Source of the DNA: Clostridium sp.
GTDB taxonomy: Bacteria > Bacillota > Clostridia > Clostridiales > Clostridiaceae
Length of the DNA: 37,617 nucleotides
Assembly: GCF_016650035.1 (NCBI RefSeq)
Contig: NZ_JAENWM010000035.1
Span: forward strand, 1-37,617
Reading direction: 5' to 3'
This document shows, one piece after another, positions 1 through 8,607 of the stretch. The notes beneath the pieces were generated by a model, which was not told where the DNA came from, made no database searches, and was given only the letters and a program-made list of their open reading frames with translations. How positions within the stretch are numbered: position 1 is the first letter of the stretch; every line of letters starts with the position of its first letter. A program made the position numbers and the translations under genes.

Positions 1-71
1 CTGAATTTAAGAAACTTATTAGAAAACAGTATAACTATATAAAGAAAATTGCAAAAGAAGGATTTTATTAA
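1..71 (+). CDS. C-terminal end of an unidentified protein (partial)
   Basis: An open frame enters from the left edge (codons from base 3) and ends at TAA 69-71, leaving about 22 residues that end in IAKEGFY. The piece is rich in Lys and Tyr and too short to assign. A strong terminator hairpin follows directly, which supports this being a real gene end. Its function cannot be judged from this fragment. Confidence 0.55.
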   Translation, partial: EFKKLIRKQYNYIKKIAKEGFY

Positions 72-110
72 AAAACAAGCTTCACAACATTGATGTGGAG
101 CTTGTTTTTT
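71..110 (+). terminator. Rho-independent terminator
   Basis: Arms AACAAGCTTCACA and TGTGGAGCTTGTT pair with one G-U wobble around a short loop and are followed by TTTTTT. The hairpin ends the transcript of the partial gene at the left edge. Confidence 0.9.
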
Positions 111-134
111 AGGATACGGTAGGTGTTCCATCGC

Positions 135-188
135 TTACATGCCTTCATAGTATTATTTATATAGTGTCAGCTGACCTAATAGTATTAT
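135..188 (+). promoter_or_regulatory. Putative promoter and palindrome upstream of the surface pullulanase
   Basis: TTACAT (135-140), 17 bases, then TATATA (158-163) is a plausible sigma-A type promoter. A perfect 10-bp palindrome GTCAGCTGAC lies at 166-175. It is flanked by two direct copies of ATAGTATTAT at 148-157 and 179-188, 31 bp apart. The palindrome would sit near the transcription start, where a repressor could act. No TGCAA-type maltose operator was seen here, so this gene may be controlled differently from the maltose phosphorylase cluster. Confidence 0.4.
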
Positions 189-324
189 ATCACGCAAAAA
201 ATAAAGTGCTAGAGAGACTTATTAATTAATGATTTTTATTAATAATTTCTATTAAAGAGAGGGTTTATTAATTTTGCGTGGAATACTTAACAAGAAAGCA
301 TATTTTTTTTTGAGGAGGAATATT

Positions 325-3054
325 ATGAACGTCAATATAAAGAATAACGCCAGGAAAGTGTTGATTGTTTTTCTTGCGATTATTCTAGTTTTTTCACAAT
401 TGTTTTTGATATTTCCAAGTGTTCAGACGCTTGCTCTAAGCGGTAAAACAAAGATAATTGTTCATTATGCTAAAGATGCCAAAAGTGATTTAAAATGGAA
501 CATGTGGATGTGGCCAGATAAAAAGGATGGAAGTAAATTTGATTTTACTAAAAAAGATACATTTGGTCAGGTTTGCGAGGCACAGTTTGATGGAGACTTA
601 AATAAAGTAGGATTTATAGTTCGTACTGATGAAGGAGAAAAAGACACTGAGGATGATAGATATATCGAGAACTTCAAAGAGGGTGTTTCCGAAATTTGGA
701 TTAATGGAGGCGATACTAAGGTATATTACTCTCTAGCTGAAGCAATTTCCCCGAGTAATACTGTGGCATCTCTGGATAAATCAGGTAAATTTACAGTTGC
801 AAAATTAGATGAACTAAATATCATAAGCATAGAAACGAACATAGCAATTCCATTTACATCAGAGAGTAATGAAGGTATTACCGTTAAGGTTGATGGAGTG
901 GATGCAAAAATAGATAACATAACTAGTGATGAAGTAGTGGATGCTACTACAACTACTGCTAAAATAGAGCTTGCTTTAAATGTGAACCCAGGTCAAAAAC
1001 TTGCGGTTTCTAAGGCGGGATTCCAAGATATGGAAGTAGTTCTTGGTGATGTAATGGGAAGTGCTAGCTTTGAAAAAATGTTTTATTATGATGGAAATGA
1101 CTTAGGTAATACTTATTCTAACATTAAAACAAGCTTTAGAGTATGGGTACCAACTGCAACTGAGGTTAAGCTTGTAACCTACGAAAAGTGGGATGCTAAA
1201 GTTGGCAATGAAGCTGTTATGAGTAAAGGAGAAAAAGGAACATGGACTGTTGATTTAGTTGGAGACCAAAAGGGTATATTTTATACTTACAAAGTTAATA
1301 TAGGAGGAATTTGGACAGAAGCAGTTGACCCTTATGCTCGTTCTGTGGCTGCAAATGGAGAAAAGGGAGCTGTAATAGACTTAAATGAAACAAACCCAGA
1401 AACGTGGAAGCCAAAAGAAAAACCGAAATTAGAAAATTTAACAGATACAATTATTTATGAATTACATGTTAGAGATTTTTCTAATGATAAATCTAGCGGC
1501 ATGGAAAACAAAGGTAAATTTTTAGCTTTAACTGAAACAGGAACAGTTGGAGTCGATGGCAAAAAAACGGGTATTGATTATATAAAAGACTTAGGAGTAA
1601 CTCATGTGCAACTTATGCCAGTATTTGATTATGCTAGTGTAGATGAGACTTCAGAAAATCCTCAATTTAACTGGGGATATGATCCAAAAAACTATAATGC
1701 CCCTGAAGGAAGTTATTCAACAGATCCATATAATCCAAACCTTAGAGTTAAAGAATTGAAACAAGCAGTGCAAGCACTACACGACAAAGGGCTAAGGGTA
1801 ACCATGGACGTAGTTTATAATCACATGTTCAGTAGCAATGATTCTAATTTTAATAAATTAGTGCCTGGATATTATTTTAGATATACTGAAGATGGTAAAA
1901 ACGCTAATGAAAGTGGATGTGGAAATACTATTGCTTCAGAAAATGCAATGGCAAGGAAATTCATAGTGGATTCAGTAATGTATTGGGCAAATGAATATAA
2001 TTTTGATGGATTTAGATTTGACCTTATGGGTCTTCTTGATATACAAACAATGACTGAAGTTAGAAAGAGTTTAAGCAGTTTAAACCCCTCTATTTTAGTT
2101 ATCGGAGAGGGCTTTGATATGGGGACTACGCTTACAACTGATATGAAAGCAATCCAAAAAAATGCCAGCAAAATGCCTGGAATTGGCTACTTTAACGATA
2201 CAATAAGGGATGGAATAAAAGGTAGTGTATTTGAAGCAACAGACAAGGGATTTGTAAACGGCAAAACTAATACTGAAGCAAGCATAAAAAAAGGAATAGT
2301 TGGTGGAATAGATTACTCCAGTGAGATAACTACTTGGGGAAAGGTAGAACCCATACAATCTGTTACTTATGTAGAGTCTCATGATAATAATACATTATGG
2401 GATAAACTTCTTCTAACAAACCCAAAGGATGATGATAAAACAAGATTGAAAATGGATAGATTGGCTGAGTCTATAATACTTACTTCCCAAGGCATACCAT
2501 TCTTTCAGGCTGGTCAGGAATTTTTAAGAACCAAAGGCGGAGATGCAAACTCTTATAAATCTTCTGATGCTGTAAACAATCTTGATTGGGAAAGAAAATC
2601 TCAGAACGTTGAAACTGTTGATTATTTTAAAGGCTTAATAGCGTTAAGAAAAGCACATCCAGCCTTCAGAATGACATCAGCAGATATGATTAAGAAAAAC
2701 TTAAAATTCTTAGAAGTACCTAAAAATGTGGTAGCATATGAAATGAATTATAATGCAAATATGGATACTTGGGCTAACATTGTAGTAGCTTTTAATGCAA
2801 ATAAAGAAGATACAACAATTAAATTATCTAAGAAGGGGACTTGGAATATTGTAGTAGATGGTGAAAGTGCAGGAGTTGAAACTATAAAACAATTTAGAGG
2901 TGATACTCTAGTCGTGCCTGCACTAAGTTCTATTGTAATACACTATGAGGCTACAAATATATTTACAACCTTACCTTTTTGGATTTATACCATATTAATT
3001 TTGGTAGGAGTTAGTACAATAATATTATTTATAATGAGGAAAAAAAGAAATTAA
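325..3054 (+). CDS. pulA: Secreted, membrane-anchored type I pullulanase (CBM41-CBM48-GH13)
   Basis: Predicted to cleave alpha-1,6 branches of pullulan, glycogen or starch outside the cell. I chose ATG 325 (909 aa) because GAGGAGG lies 7-8 bases upstream; an in-frame TTG at 274 has no good binding site. In order it has a signal peptide (hydrophobic core LIVFLAIILVF), a CBM41-like domain (about 40-140, with WNMWMWP), a linker domain, a CBM48 region (about 255-360) and a GH13 barrel. The type I pullulanase signature FNWGYDP is near 448. DVVYNH is near 495, the nucleophile is Asp566 in GFRFDLMG, the acid/base is Glu595 in VIGEGFD, and the third acid is Asp687 in ESHDNN. The last 30 residues form one membrane helix followed by RKKRN, so the enzyme is probably tethered to the outer membrane face instead of being sorted by an LPXTG signal. 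A second, cytosolic pullulanase is at 27156-29045. Confidence 0.93.
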   Translation: MNVNIKNNARKVLIVFLAIILVFSQLFLIFPSVQTLALSGKTKIIVHYAKDAKSDLKWNMWMWPDKKDGSKFDFTKKDTFGQVCEAQFDGDLNKVGFIVRTDEGEKDTEDDRYIENFKEGVSEIWINGGDTKVYYSLAEAISPSNTVASLDKSGKFTVAKLDELNIISIETNIAIPFTSESNEGITVKVDGVDAKIDNITSDEVVDATTTTAKIELALNVNPGQKLAVSKAGFQDMEVVLGDVMGSASFEKMFYYDGNDLGNTYSNIKTSFRVWVPTATEVKLVTYEKWDAKVGNEAVMSKGEKGTWTVDLVGDQKGIFYTYKVNIGGIWTEAVDPYARSVAANGEKGAVIDLNETNPETWKPKEKPKLENLTDTIIYELHVRDFSNDKSSGMENKGKFLALTETGTVGVDGKKTGIDYIKDLGVTHVQLMPVFDYASVDETSENPQFNWGYDPKNYNAPEGSYSTDPYNPNLRVKELKQAVQALHDKGLRVTMDVVYNHMFSSNDSNFNKLVPGYYFRYTEDGKNANESGCGNTIASENAMARKFIVDSVMYWANEYNFDGFRFDLMGLLDIQTMTEVRKSLSSLNPSILVIGEGFDMGTTLTTDMKAIQKNASKMPGIGYFNDTIRDGIKGSVFEATDKGFVNGKTNTEASIKKGIVGGIDYSSEITTWGKVEPIQSVTYVESHDNNTLWDKLLLTNPKDDDKTRLKMDRLAESIILTSQGIPFFQAGQEFLRTKGGDANSYKSSDAVNNLDWERKSQNVETVDYFKGLIALRKAHPAFRMTSADMIKKNLKFLEVPKNVVAYEMNYNANMDTWANIVVAFNANKEDTTIKLSKKGTWNIVVDGESAGVETIKQFRGDTLVVPALSSIVIHYEATNIFTTLPFWIYTILILVGVSTIILFIMRKKRN

Positions 3055-3077
3055 TATTAAATTATATATATAATTTT

Positions 3078-3112
3078 AAAAGATCCTTATACTAAAATAT
3101 AAGGATCTTTTA
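3078..3112 (+). terminator. Terminator after the surface pullulanase
   Basis: A perfect 14-bp stem, AAAAGATCCTTATA with TATAAGGATCTTTT, has a 6-base loop. The T-run is short, so it may be leaky. The next gene's ribosome binding site (AGGAGGTG) follows immediately, so read-through could feed the hydrolase gene. Confidence 0.8.
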
Positions 3113-3127
3113 TTAGGAGGTGTTATA

Positions 3128-4048
3128 ATGTTTAAAATAGTGCTTTTAATATCACTTTTAATTATCATCGCTTTTTTTGTTGTTACTTTTGTTGTAGCAT
3201 GGCATTTTACTAAAATAATTCTATATCCTAAGGTTGCAAAATATAACTACACATACCAATACGAAATAGAAAAAGGTAATATTCAAATAGAAGAATTTAA
3301 CAAGTTAGAAAAACAAGAAATATATATAGATTCTGAATATGGTTATAAAATCCATGGTTTTTTCTTTCCAAATAACAATTCAAAAAAAGTTATAATATTG
3401 TGTCACGGAATAACTTGGAGCTTGTATGGTTCTATTAAATATATGGATATGTTTTTAAAAAGAGGATTCGCTGTGTTTATCTATGACCATAGAAATCACG
3501 GATTAAGTGGTGGAAAAGATACTTCTTTTGGTTATTACGAAAAGTTTGATTTAAGAAAATGCACAGATTGGTTATATAATAATTTAGGTAACGACATAAT
3601 AGTAGGGTTGCACGGAGAATCCATGGGGGCAGGAATAGTCCTTCAAAACATTGTAATAGACTCGCGTATAAAATTTTGCATAGATGACTGTGGATACTCT
3701 GATGCAGAAGATTTATTCAAGTACAGATTAGCAAAAGATTATAATATAAAAAAATTCCCCTTAATTAAATTATCAAGTAAAATTTGTAAGATGAGAGTAG
3801 GATGGAACTTTAAAGATGTGTCACCTATAACTAGTCTACCTAAGGTGAAAATCCCAATATTGTTTATTCACGGTGAAGAAGATGACTATGTACCTACTTT
3901 TATGTGTAATCAAATGTACTCAGTAAAGAATGGCTACAAAGATATATATATTGCCCTAGGTGCAGGACATGCGCAGGCTTATTCTAAAAACAGTGATGAA
4001 TATGAGAAAAGAGTTCATGATTTTTTAAAAGTTATAAAAATAATATAA
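3128..4048 (+). CDS. Membrane-anchored alpha/beta hydrolase (serine aminopeptidase/lipase-like)
   Basis: The 306-residue protein starts at an ATG 6-7 bases after AGGAGGTG. An N-terminal hydrophobic helix (about 3-26) acts as a signal anchor. The alpha/beta hydrolase fold follows, with LCHGITW for the oxyanion hole (about 91-97), the nucleophile elbow GESMG with Ser165, an acid in HGEEDDYVP (about 252-253) and His281 in GAGHAQAY. A complete triad suggests an active esterase, lipase or peptidase, and the substrate cannot be read from the sequence. It lies 73 bases after the pullulanase and 21 bases before the broken methyltransferase, so it may have been cotranscribed with them. Confidence 0.8.
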   Translation: MFKIVLLISLLIIIAFFVVTFVVAWHFTKIILYPKVAKYNYTYQYEIEKGNIQIEEFNKLEKQEIYIDSEYGYKIHGFFFPNNNSKKVIILCHGITWSLYGSIKYMDMFLKRGFAVFIYDHRNHGLSGGKDTSFGYYEKFDLRKCTDWLYNNLGNDIIVGLHGESMGAGIVLQNIVIDSRIKFCIDDCGYSDAEDLFKYRLAKDYNIKKFPLIKLSSKICKMRVGWNFKDVSPITSLPKVKIPILFIHGEEDDYVPTFMCNQMYSVKNGYKDIYIALGAGHAQAYSKNSDEYEKRVHDFLKVIKII

Positions 4049-4069
4049 AAGGTAAAAGGATGTGCTTTA

Positions 4070-5017
4070 ATGTTTAAGCTTCCACAAAACGAAAAAAAAT
4101 ACTTATACACAACTAATTATTCTAAAGATGAAGAAAGTTTATGCAAAATGGAAATGAAGAGCCTCTTTAATAAGCCCTTACAGGATAAATACTTATTTTC
4201 TGATATTTATGTAGATACGTCTAGAAGTCCTTTTATAAAAAAATGTATTTCTATAATGTATACTGGTGACACAATGGAAAAAATCATTGATCAAATTGTA
4301 ATAGACAAACTAACTAGCATAAATTATAAGGTTATTTATATAAATGCTACTGATGAAATCATGGGTTTTCATGATTCACGTAAGATTGAATTCTAAATAG
4401 GGTATAGTATACTCGGAGAAGCTGAACTGAAGAAACCGGAAATTATGTTTGGAATAACAAAAATAGCAAACCAATGGGTATTCGGTGAATGTGAAAGTAA
4501 TACATCTGACTGGGTACTTCACAATACAAAGCCTTTTTCTTATTCTAATGCGCTAAAGGTTAATGTTTGTAGATCACTTGTTAATATAGCCGTAGGTAAT
4601 AACCTGAATTGTAGTGTTGTGGATCCCTGTTGTGGCATTGGAACAGTTCTAATTGAAGCTATTTCAATGAATCTTAATATTAAAGGGTATGAGATAAACG
4701 AATACATTGGTAAAAATGCAAAGACAAATCTTAGGTACTTTGGATATGAAGATGATGTAATAACTATTGGTGACATGCATGATATTAAAGAAAAATTTGA
4801 TGTAGCAATTGTTGATCTTCCCTATAATATATTCACTCAAATTACTCCAGGGGAGCAGTTAGCTATTATGGATAGTACACGTAGAATAGCAGATAAAATG
4901 GTGATTATAACATTTGAAGATATGGAGATACAAATTAACTCTGTTGGTTTTCATATAGATGATAGGTGTACCGTGTCCAAAGGAACATTTGAAAGACATG
5001 TATTTATATGTAGTTAA
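4070..5017 (+). pseudogene. TRM11/TrmG10-like RNA methyltransferase interrupted by an in-frame TAA
   Basis: Two stretches of the same reading frame together read as one SAM-dependent RNA methyltransferase of about 315 residues. Part one (4070-4396) ends at TAA 4394-4396. The frame then continues without any shift through IGYSILGEAELKKPEI into the ATG at 4445 and on to 5017. The downstream part has the SAM-binding motif VDPCCGIGTVLIEA and DLPYN, the counterpart of the DPPY motif in N2-guanosine methyltransferases. The ATG at 4445 has no convincing ribosome binding site, and a protein starting there would lack the N-terminal RNA-binding half. I read this as a nonsense pseudogene. A base-call error or programmed stop read-through cannot be excluded. 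Confidence 0.75.
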
Positions 5018-5036
5018 AATTTATTGAAAATTCACG

Positions 5037-5086
5037 AAAAACGAACAAGTATATTTGCTTAAATGTAAATATACTTGTTCGTTTTT
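5037..5086. terminator. Bidirectional terminator between convergent genes
   Basis: A perfect 20-bp stem, AAAAACGAACAAGTATATTT and its complement, surrounds a 10-base loop. It has T-runs on both strands. It can end both the methyltransferase transcript and the minus-strand Lmo0937-type genes. Confidence 0.9.
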
Positions 5087-5128
5087 AAAAAGTGTTAATA
5101 AAAATAGAAAACTATTTTAAAAATATTT

Positions 5129-5281
5129 CTATCTAATTCTTTTGCTAGAAATCTTATCCACAATAAATACTATTGCAGCTACAATAAGTAATGTATGGAT
5201 CATGCCACCACCAATTTTAAGTACCAATCCTAAAACCCAAAAGAAGACTACAATTCCACCTAACCAGCGTAAAAATCCCAT
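5129..5281 (-). CDS. Lmo0937-family mini membrane protein, copy 1
   Basis: This 50-residue protein starts MGFLRWLGGIVVFFWVLGLV, contains KIGGGMIHTLL and ends in DKISSKRIR. The two hydrophobic segments, separated by a Gly-Gly-Gly-Met-Ile-His turn, are typical of the Lmo0937/DUF5670 family of tiny membrane proteins. Family members elsewhere are often stress-induced, but their molecular role is unknown. A ribosome binding site, AAAGGTAGTG, precedes the ATG. A close paralogue lies just upstream on the same strand, so the pair looks like a tandem duplication. The shared terminator is at 5037-5086. Confidence 0.8.
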   Translation of the reverse strand: MGFLRWLGGIVVFFWVLGLVLKIGGGMIHTLLIVAAIVFIVDKISSKRIR

Positions 5282-5383
5282 ATACAACACTACCTTTCAC
5301 ATATAAATTTATTCCTTATATATGTTAGAATATTATATCATATATATTTACAATAAACTAATTACTGCAGTTTGCTGAGTAAA

Positions 5384-5545
5384 CTAAGTTTTTCTTCTTC
5401 TGCCTCTTTCTAAACTCAAATCTACAATAAATACTATTGCAGCCATTACAAGTAACAGATGAATCATACCTCCTCCAATTCTAAATACAAGTCCTAATGC
5501 CCAAAAGAAGACTACAATTCCACCTACCCAACGTAATAATCTCAT
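5384..5545 (-). CDS. Lmo0937-family mini membrane protein, copy 2
   Basis: This 53-residue protein starts MRLLRWVGGIVVFFWALGLV, contains RIGGGMIHLLL and ends with a basic tail, ERGRRRKT. It matches its neighbour at most positions, and the DNA is clearly similar over the central part, indicating a recent duplication. The upstream ribosome binding site is AAAGGAAGTG. It lies first in the likely two-gene unit, with 102 bases between the genes. The basic C-terminus is probably cytoplasmic. Confidence 0.8.
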   Translation of the reverse strand: MRLLRWVGGIVVFFWALGLVFRIGGGMIHLLLVMAAIVFIVDLSLERGRRRKT

Positions 5546-5681
5546 ATAATACACTTCCTTTCATATATATATTTAATAAATCTACTTATGTATTATAATG
5601 ACCTAAATTTAGATAAAATATGTAAAACGATTTTAAATCCAGTTTTAGTACCATAACTGTGTCCTTAAATATTATCCGATG

Positions 5682-5777
5682 TGCTATAATTATTATATAC
5701 GGTAGGTTATTAATATTTTATAAGCTAAAAGATCATAAGAATAAAAACTCTGAATAATTTAAAATATATGGTATAAT
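5682..5777 (+). promoter_or_regulatory. Candidate promoters for the glucokinase operon
   Basis: The 299 bases between the mini membrane protein and glucokinase are non-coding and hold promoters for both directions. On the plus strand an extended -10 element TGCTATAAT lies at 5682-5690, and a second TATAAT lies at 5772-5777. Neither has a good -35 box. No maltose-type operator was seen. Confidence 0.4.
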
Positions 5778-5844
5778 TTACTCATATATTTTGAAGGTAT
5801 CACAATTAACAAATTATAGCAGAGGCTATGAAAGGAAGACTTAT

Positions 5845-6801
5845 ATGTATATCGGTATTGATTTAGGAGGCACTAATATTGCGGCGGGTATTGTTGATGA
5901 TAAGGGAAATATAAAACATGAAAAATCCTGTCCTACAAAAGTGGGAAGAAAAACTCAGGAGATAATAGATGATATGATAGATTTAGTCTATAATATTTTA
6001 GAGGAATATCATATGGACTTAAAAGAAATAAAATCCATAGGTATAGGTATACCTGGGTTAGCTGATAGTAATGGGAATGTAATACTTTGCGTGAATCTTA
6101 GGTGGAAAAATGTACCTTTAAGAGAAATGTTAGAAAAGGCACTTCACAAGCCAGTATACATAGATAATGATGCTACTGTGGCTGCACTGGCAGAGTATGA
6201 AAGTGGTTCAATGAAAAATTGCAAAAGTGGGCTCATGATTACCATCGGAACAGGCATTGGTGGAGGAATTATTTTGAATGGAGAAATATATAGTGGGTTT
6301 AATGGGATAGGTGCAGAGATAGGACACATAGTTGTGGGAGAAAATTTTTATAATTGTAATTGTGGAAGAAATGGTTGTTTAGAAACATTTGCATCGTCCA
6401 CTGCTATAATAAAACACACGAAAAAATTAATTGTAGATTTTAATGAACCTACTACAATTCTTGAAAGAGCTGAAGGAAATATAAACAATATAGATGCAAG
6501 AATGGTAATTGATTCTGCTAAAGAAGGCGATAAAATAGCAAATTTAGCAGTAGATAGGTTAATCAAATATCTAGGTATAGGAATACTCAACATAATCAAT
6601 TTTATTGACCCAGAAATAATAGTATTAGGTGGCGGAGTTTCAGGGGCAGGACAATATCTTTTAGATAGAATTACAAAGGAAGTAATAGCCAATAAATATT
6701 ATGAAGAATTACCTATTGCTAAAATTGTTCTAGCAGAGCTTGGCAATAAAGCTGGTATAATTGGAGCGGCAATGATTGCAAAACATGCAATTGCCAAATA
6801 A
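5845..6801 (+). CDS. glcK: ROK-family glucokinase
   Basis: Predicted to phosphorylate glucose to glucose-6-phosphate with ATP. I chose ATG 5845 (318 aa), 6-7 bases after AAAGGAAG; an in-frame TTG at 5791 lacks a binding site. The phosphate loop DLGGTN starts at residue 6, and the catalytic Asp (about 109) is in DNDATVAALAE. GTGIGGGI follows, then the ROK zinc site made of His161 in GAEIGHIVVG and three cysteines in CNCGRNGC (about 171, 173, 178). These features favour glucokinase over a ROK repressor, since there is no N-terminal helix-turn-helix. It is followed 33 bases later by degV. It can use the glucose released by the maltose phosphorylase encoded at 22666-24972. Confidence 0.9.
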   Translation: MYIGIDLGGTNIAAGIVDDKGNIKHEKSCPTKVGRKTQEIIDDMIDLVYNILEEYHMDLKEIKSIGIGIPGLADSNGNVILCVNLRWKNVPLREMLEKALHKPVYIDNDATVAALAEYESGSMKNCKSGLMITIGTGIGGGIILNGEIYSGFNGIGAEIGHIVVGENFYNCNCGRNGCLETFASSTAIIKHTKKLIVDFNEPTTILERAEGNINNIDARMVIDSAKEGDKIANLAVDRLIKYLGIGILNIINFIDPEIIVLGGGVSGAGQYLLDRITKEVIANKYYEELPIAKIVLAELGNKAGIIGAAMIAKHAIAK

Positions 6802-6834
6802 GAAACATAATTTATTTTGAAAGGTGAAGTTAAA

Positions 6835-7713
6835 ATGAGTAAGATTGCACTTATTACAGATAGTACATCTGATGTTGATAGTGAAATGATTCAAAAATAT
6901 GATTTAAAAGTACTTCCATTAAGAATTATATATAAGGATAAAGAATACATTGACAGAGTAACTATTACCCCGAAAGAAGTTTATGATAATTTTATACATG
7001 AAATTCCATCAACTTCATTACCTTCAATGAATGATATGGAAGAACTTTATTTGAAGCTAGAAGAAGAAGGATACACTCATGCCATTGCAATATTAATATC
7101 TGCAAATTTATCAGGCACATATAATACGTTTAGATTGGTAAGTGAAAATCACCCGTCTATAGAAACCTGCGTTTTTGATTCTAAATCATTAACTATTGGA
7201 GAAGCTGCAATTGTTGAAGAATGTGGTGAAATGATAAAATGCGGAAAAACTTTTGAGGAAATTGTGAAAGTACTACCTGAAGTACGAAGTAGAATTACGG
7301 TTTACTATGCAGTAGATACACTTAAATATCTAATTAAAGGTGGTAGAATTGGAAAAGTAGCTGGAACTATAGGTGAACTGTTGAATTTAAAACCAATAAT
7401 TTCAATTAACAGTGATGGCGTATACTATACTTATGCAAAGGCTAAGGGAAAAAAGAAAGCTACAAGTAAACTCGTAGATATAGCAAGAGAAGCTCTTAAA
7501 GAGTCACCTTGTAAAATTTGGGTTATGCATGGTGGAGCATATGAAGAAGTAAAGCCTTTTTCTGACACAATTTCCGGACTTCAAAACATTACGAGATTAT
7601 CCTTTGGAGAAATAAGTCCAGTTGCCGGAGTTCATACAGGACCTGGATTACTTGGAATTGTCATAGTAAAAGAGGCATTAAAAATAGAAAACCCTAAGGA
7701 GATGCTTAGATGA
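6835..7713 (+). CDS. DegV-family fatty-acid-binding protein (FakB-like)
   Basis: A 292-residue protein starting at the ATG after GAAAGGTGAAG. It opens with the family motif ITDSTSDV and contains SANLSGTYNT, whose serine region contacts the fatty-acid carboxylate in DegV/FakB structures. PVAGVHTGPGLLGI near the end is the second conserved patch. FakB proteins present fatty acids to the kinase FakA for phosphorylation before phospholipid synthesis. No fakA is in the window. It sits between glucokinase and a small unknown gene whose ATG overlaps its stop (ATGA), indicating translational coupling. Confidence 0.85.
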   Translation: MSKIALITDSTSDVDSEMIQKYDLKVLPLRIIYKDKEYIDRVTITPKEVYDNFIHEIPSTSLPSMNDMEELYLKLEEEGYTHAIAILISANLSGTYNTFRLVSENHPSIETCVFDSKSLTIGEAAIVEECGEMIKCGKTFEEIVKVLPEVRSRITVYYAVDTLKYLIKGGRIGKVAGTIGELLNLKPIISINSDGVYYTYAKAKGKKKATSKLVDIAREALKESPCKIWVMHGGAYEEVKPFSDTISGLQNITRLSFGEISPVAGVHTGPGLLGIVIVKEALKIENPKEMLR

Positions 7714-8021
7714 AAATTGAAGATGTAATGTCGGGAGATTTTTCGAAGTACCCGGAAGAAACACAAATATTTATGAAAGAATACACTGAAAAGCTTCGCG
7801 AAAATATAAAAAAAGAAATAATAAATGATCTATCCCATAAAATGCTTGTAGATATAGATAAAAGTAAAGACTATTTCATAAATGTATTGACTGATATAAT
7901 AGATAATGGATATAAGGGGCTTAATAAAATGTCTACTAGGTCCCTTATAGATAAATATCTAGAATGTAAAAACGAAGAAGATTTTTTAGCACTGTTAGAA
8001 AAAGTGAATGATGAGGTTTAA
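7710..8021 (+). CDS. Small helical protein of unknown function coupled to degV
   Basis: This 103-residue protein is rich in Lys, Glu and Asp, with no signal peptide and no membrane helix. It is predicted to be mostly helical (segments such as EETQIFMKEYTEKLREN). Its ATG overlaps the degV stop codon by four bases, so it is almost certainly translated by coupling with degV. I do not recognise a family. It ends convergently, with a 4-base overlap, against the minus-strand gene 8018-8350. Confidence 0.65.
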   Translation: MKIEDVMSGDFSKYPEETQIFMKEYTEKLRENIKKEIINDLSHKMLVDIDKSKDYFINVLTDIIDNGYKGLNKMSTRSLIDKYLECKNEEDFLALLEKVNDEV

Positions 8022-8350
8022 TACAAAATACATATTTCACCACTTAGGATTGTATCTTTAGCTTCAGTCCAATTAGCTTCAATTACGAGATTTGTTCTTA
8101 GGCCTGTTATATAATTAAACGAAACCTCTTTATCATGTAACATATGATTATTATGGAAAATAACTAAATTTTTATTGGTTTTATCTCTAATTATAATGTC
8201 CCAAATGCCATTTTGAGGTTCAATTATTTTAGCTGTTATATTTAGCCTTGACCAAAATGTATTATTTAACCCAGTATCATAAATGCCATTACCATTCTTA
8301 ATATTTATTTTAAAACCTTGTTCAATTTTGTTGTTTATTGAATTTACCAT
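8018..8350 (-). CDS. Unknown protein, probably beta-rich
   Basis: A 110-residue protein whose ATG follows AAGGAGA at about 8 bases. It has no signal peptide or membrane segment. Alternating hydrophobic and polar residues (for example NITAKIIEP, WDIIIRD, NLVIFHNNH, TNLVIEANW) suggest a small beta-sandwich, but I know no family match. It overlaps the end of the 103-residue gene by four bases on the opposite strand. No clear terminator lies directly beyond its stop, because that position is inside the convergent gene. Confidence 0.6.
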   Translation of the reverse strand: MVNSINNKIEQGFKINIKNGNGIYDTGLNNTFWSRLNITAKIIEPQNGIWDIIIRDKTNKNLVIFHNNHMLHDKEVSFNYITGLRTNLVIEANWTEAKDTILSGEICILY

Positions 8351-8486
8351 ATATTTTCTCCTTGTTATTATTTAAAAGCACGTATTATTTTATTATACGT
8401 AAATATACAAAAAATGTTAATCTAAATATGACTGTTAAAATGAATGAGCAGATTAATAACTTTAAGCTTTCTAATTAAAAACAAGT

Positions 8487-8522
8487 AAAATAGTATATAA
8501 TTAATTTTATATACTATTTTTT
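8487..8522. terminator. Perfect 14-bp hairpin in the divergent gap
   Basis: AAAATAGTATATAA pairs perfectly with TTATATACTATTTT around TTAATT, followed by T residues. It lies between the start of the minus-strand gene (8350) and the prepilin peptidase (8608). On the plus strand it could end read-through from the glcK-degV operon, which has no terminator at its own end. That would make a transcript antisense to 8018-8350. Confidence 0.55.
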
Positions 8523-8607
8523 ATATGCAAACACAATTAAGATAGCTTCTAAGAATAATAAAGAAATAAACATGTGAAATTTTAAGTATTCACGAAAGGA
8601 TGGAATT

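Noticed and set aside
114-124. ATACGGTAGGT occurs here and again at 5697-5707, upstream of two sugar-metabolism genes
   Set aside because: Many 11-base pairs are expected by chance in a 37 kb AT-rich window, and the positions relative to the promoters differ.
274-324. TTG start that lengthens the surface pullulanase by 17 residues
   Set aside because: It lacks a ribosome binding site, while ATG 325 has GAGGAGG and gives a normal signal peptide.
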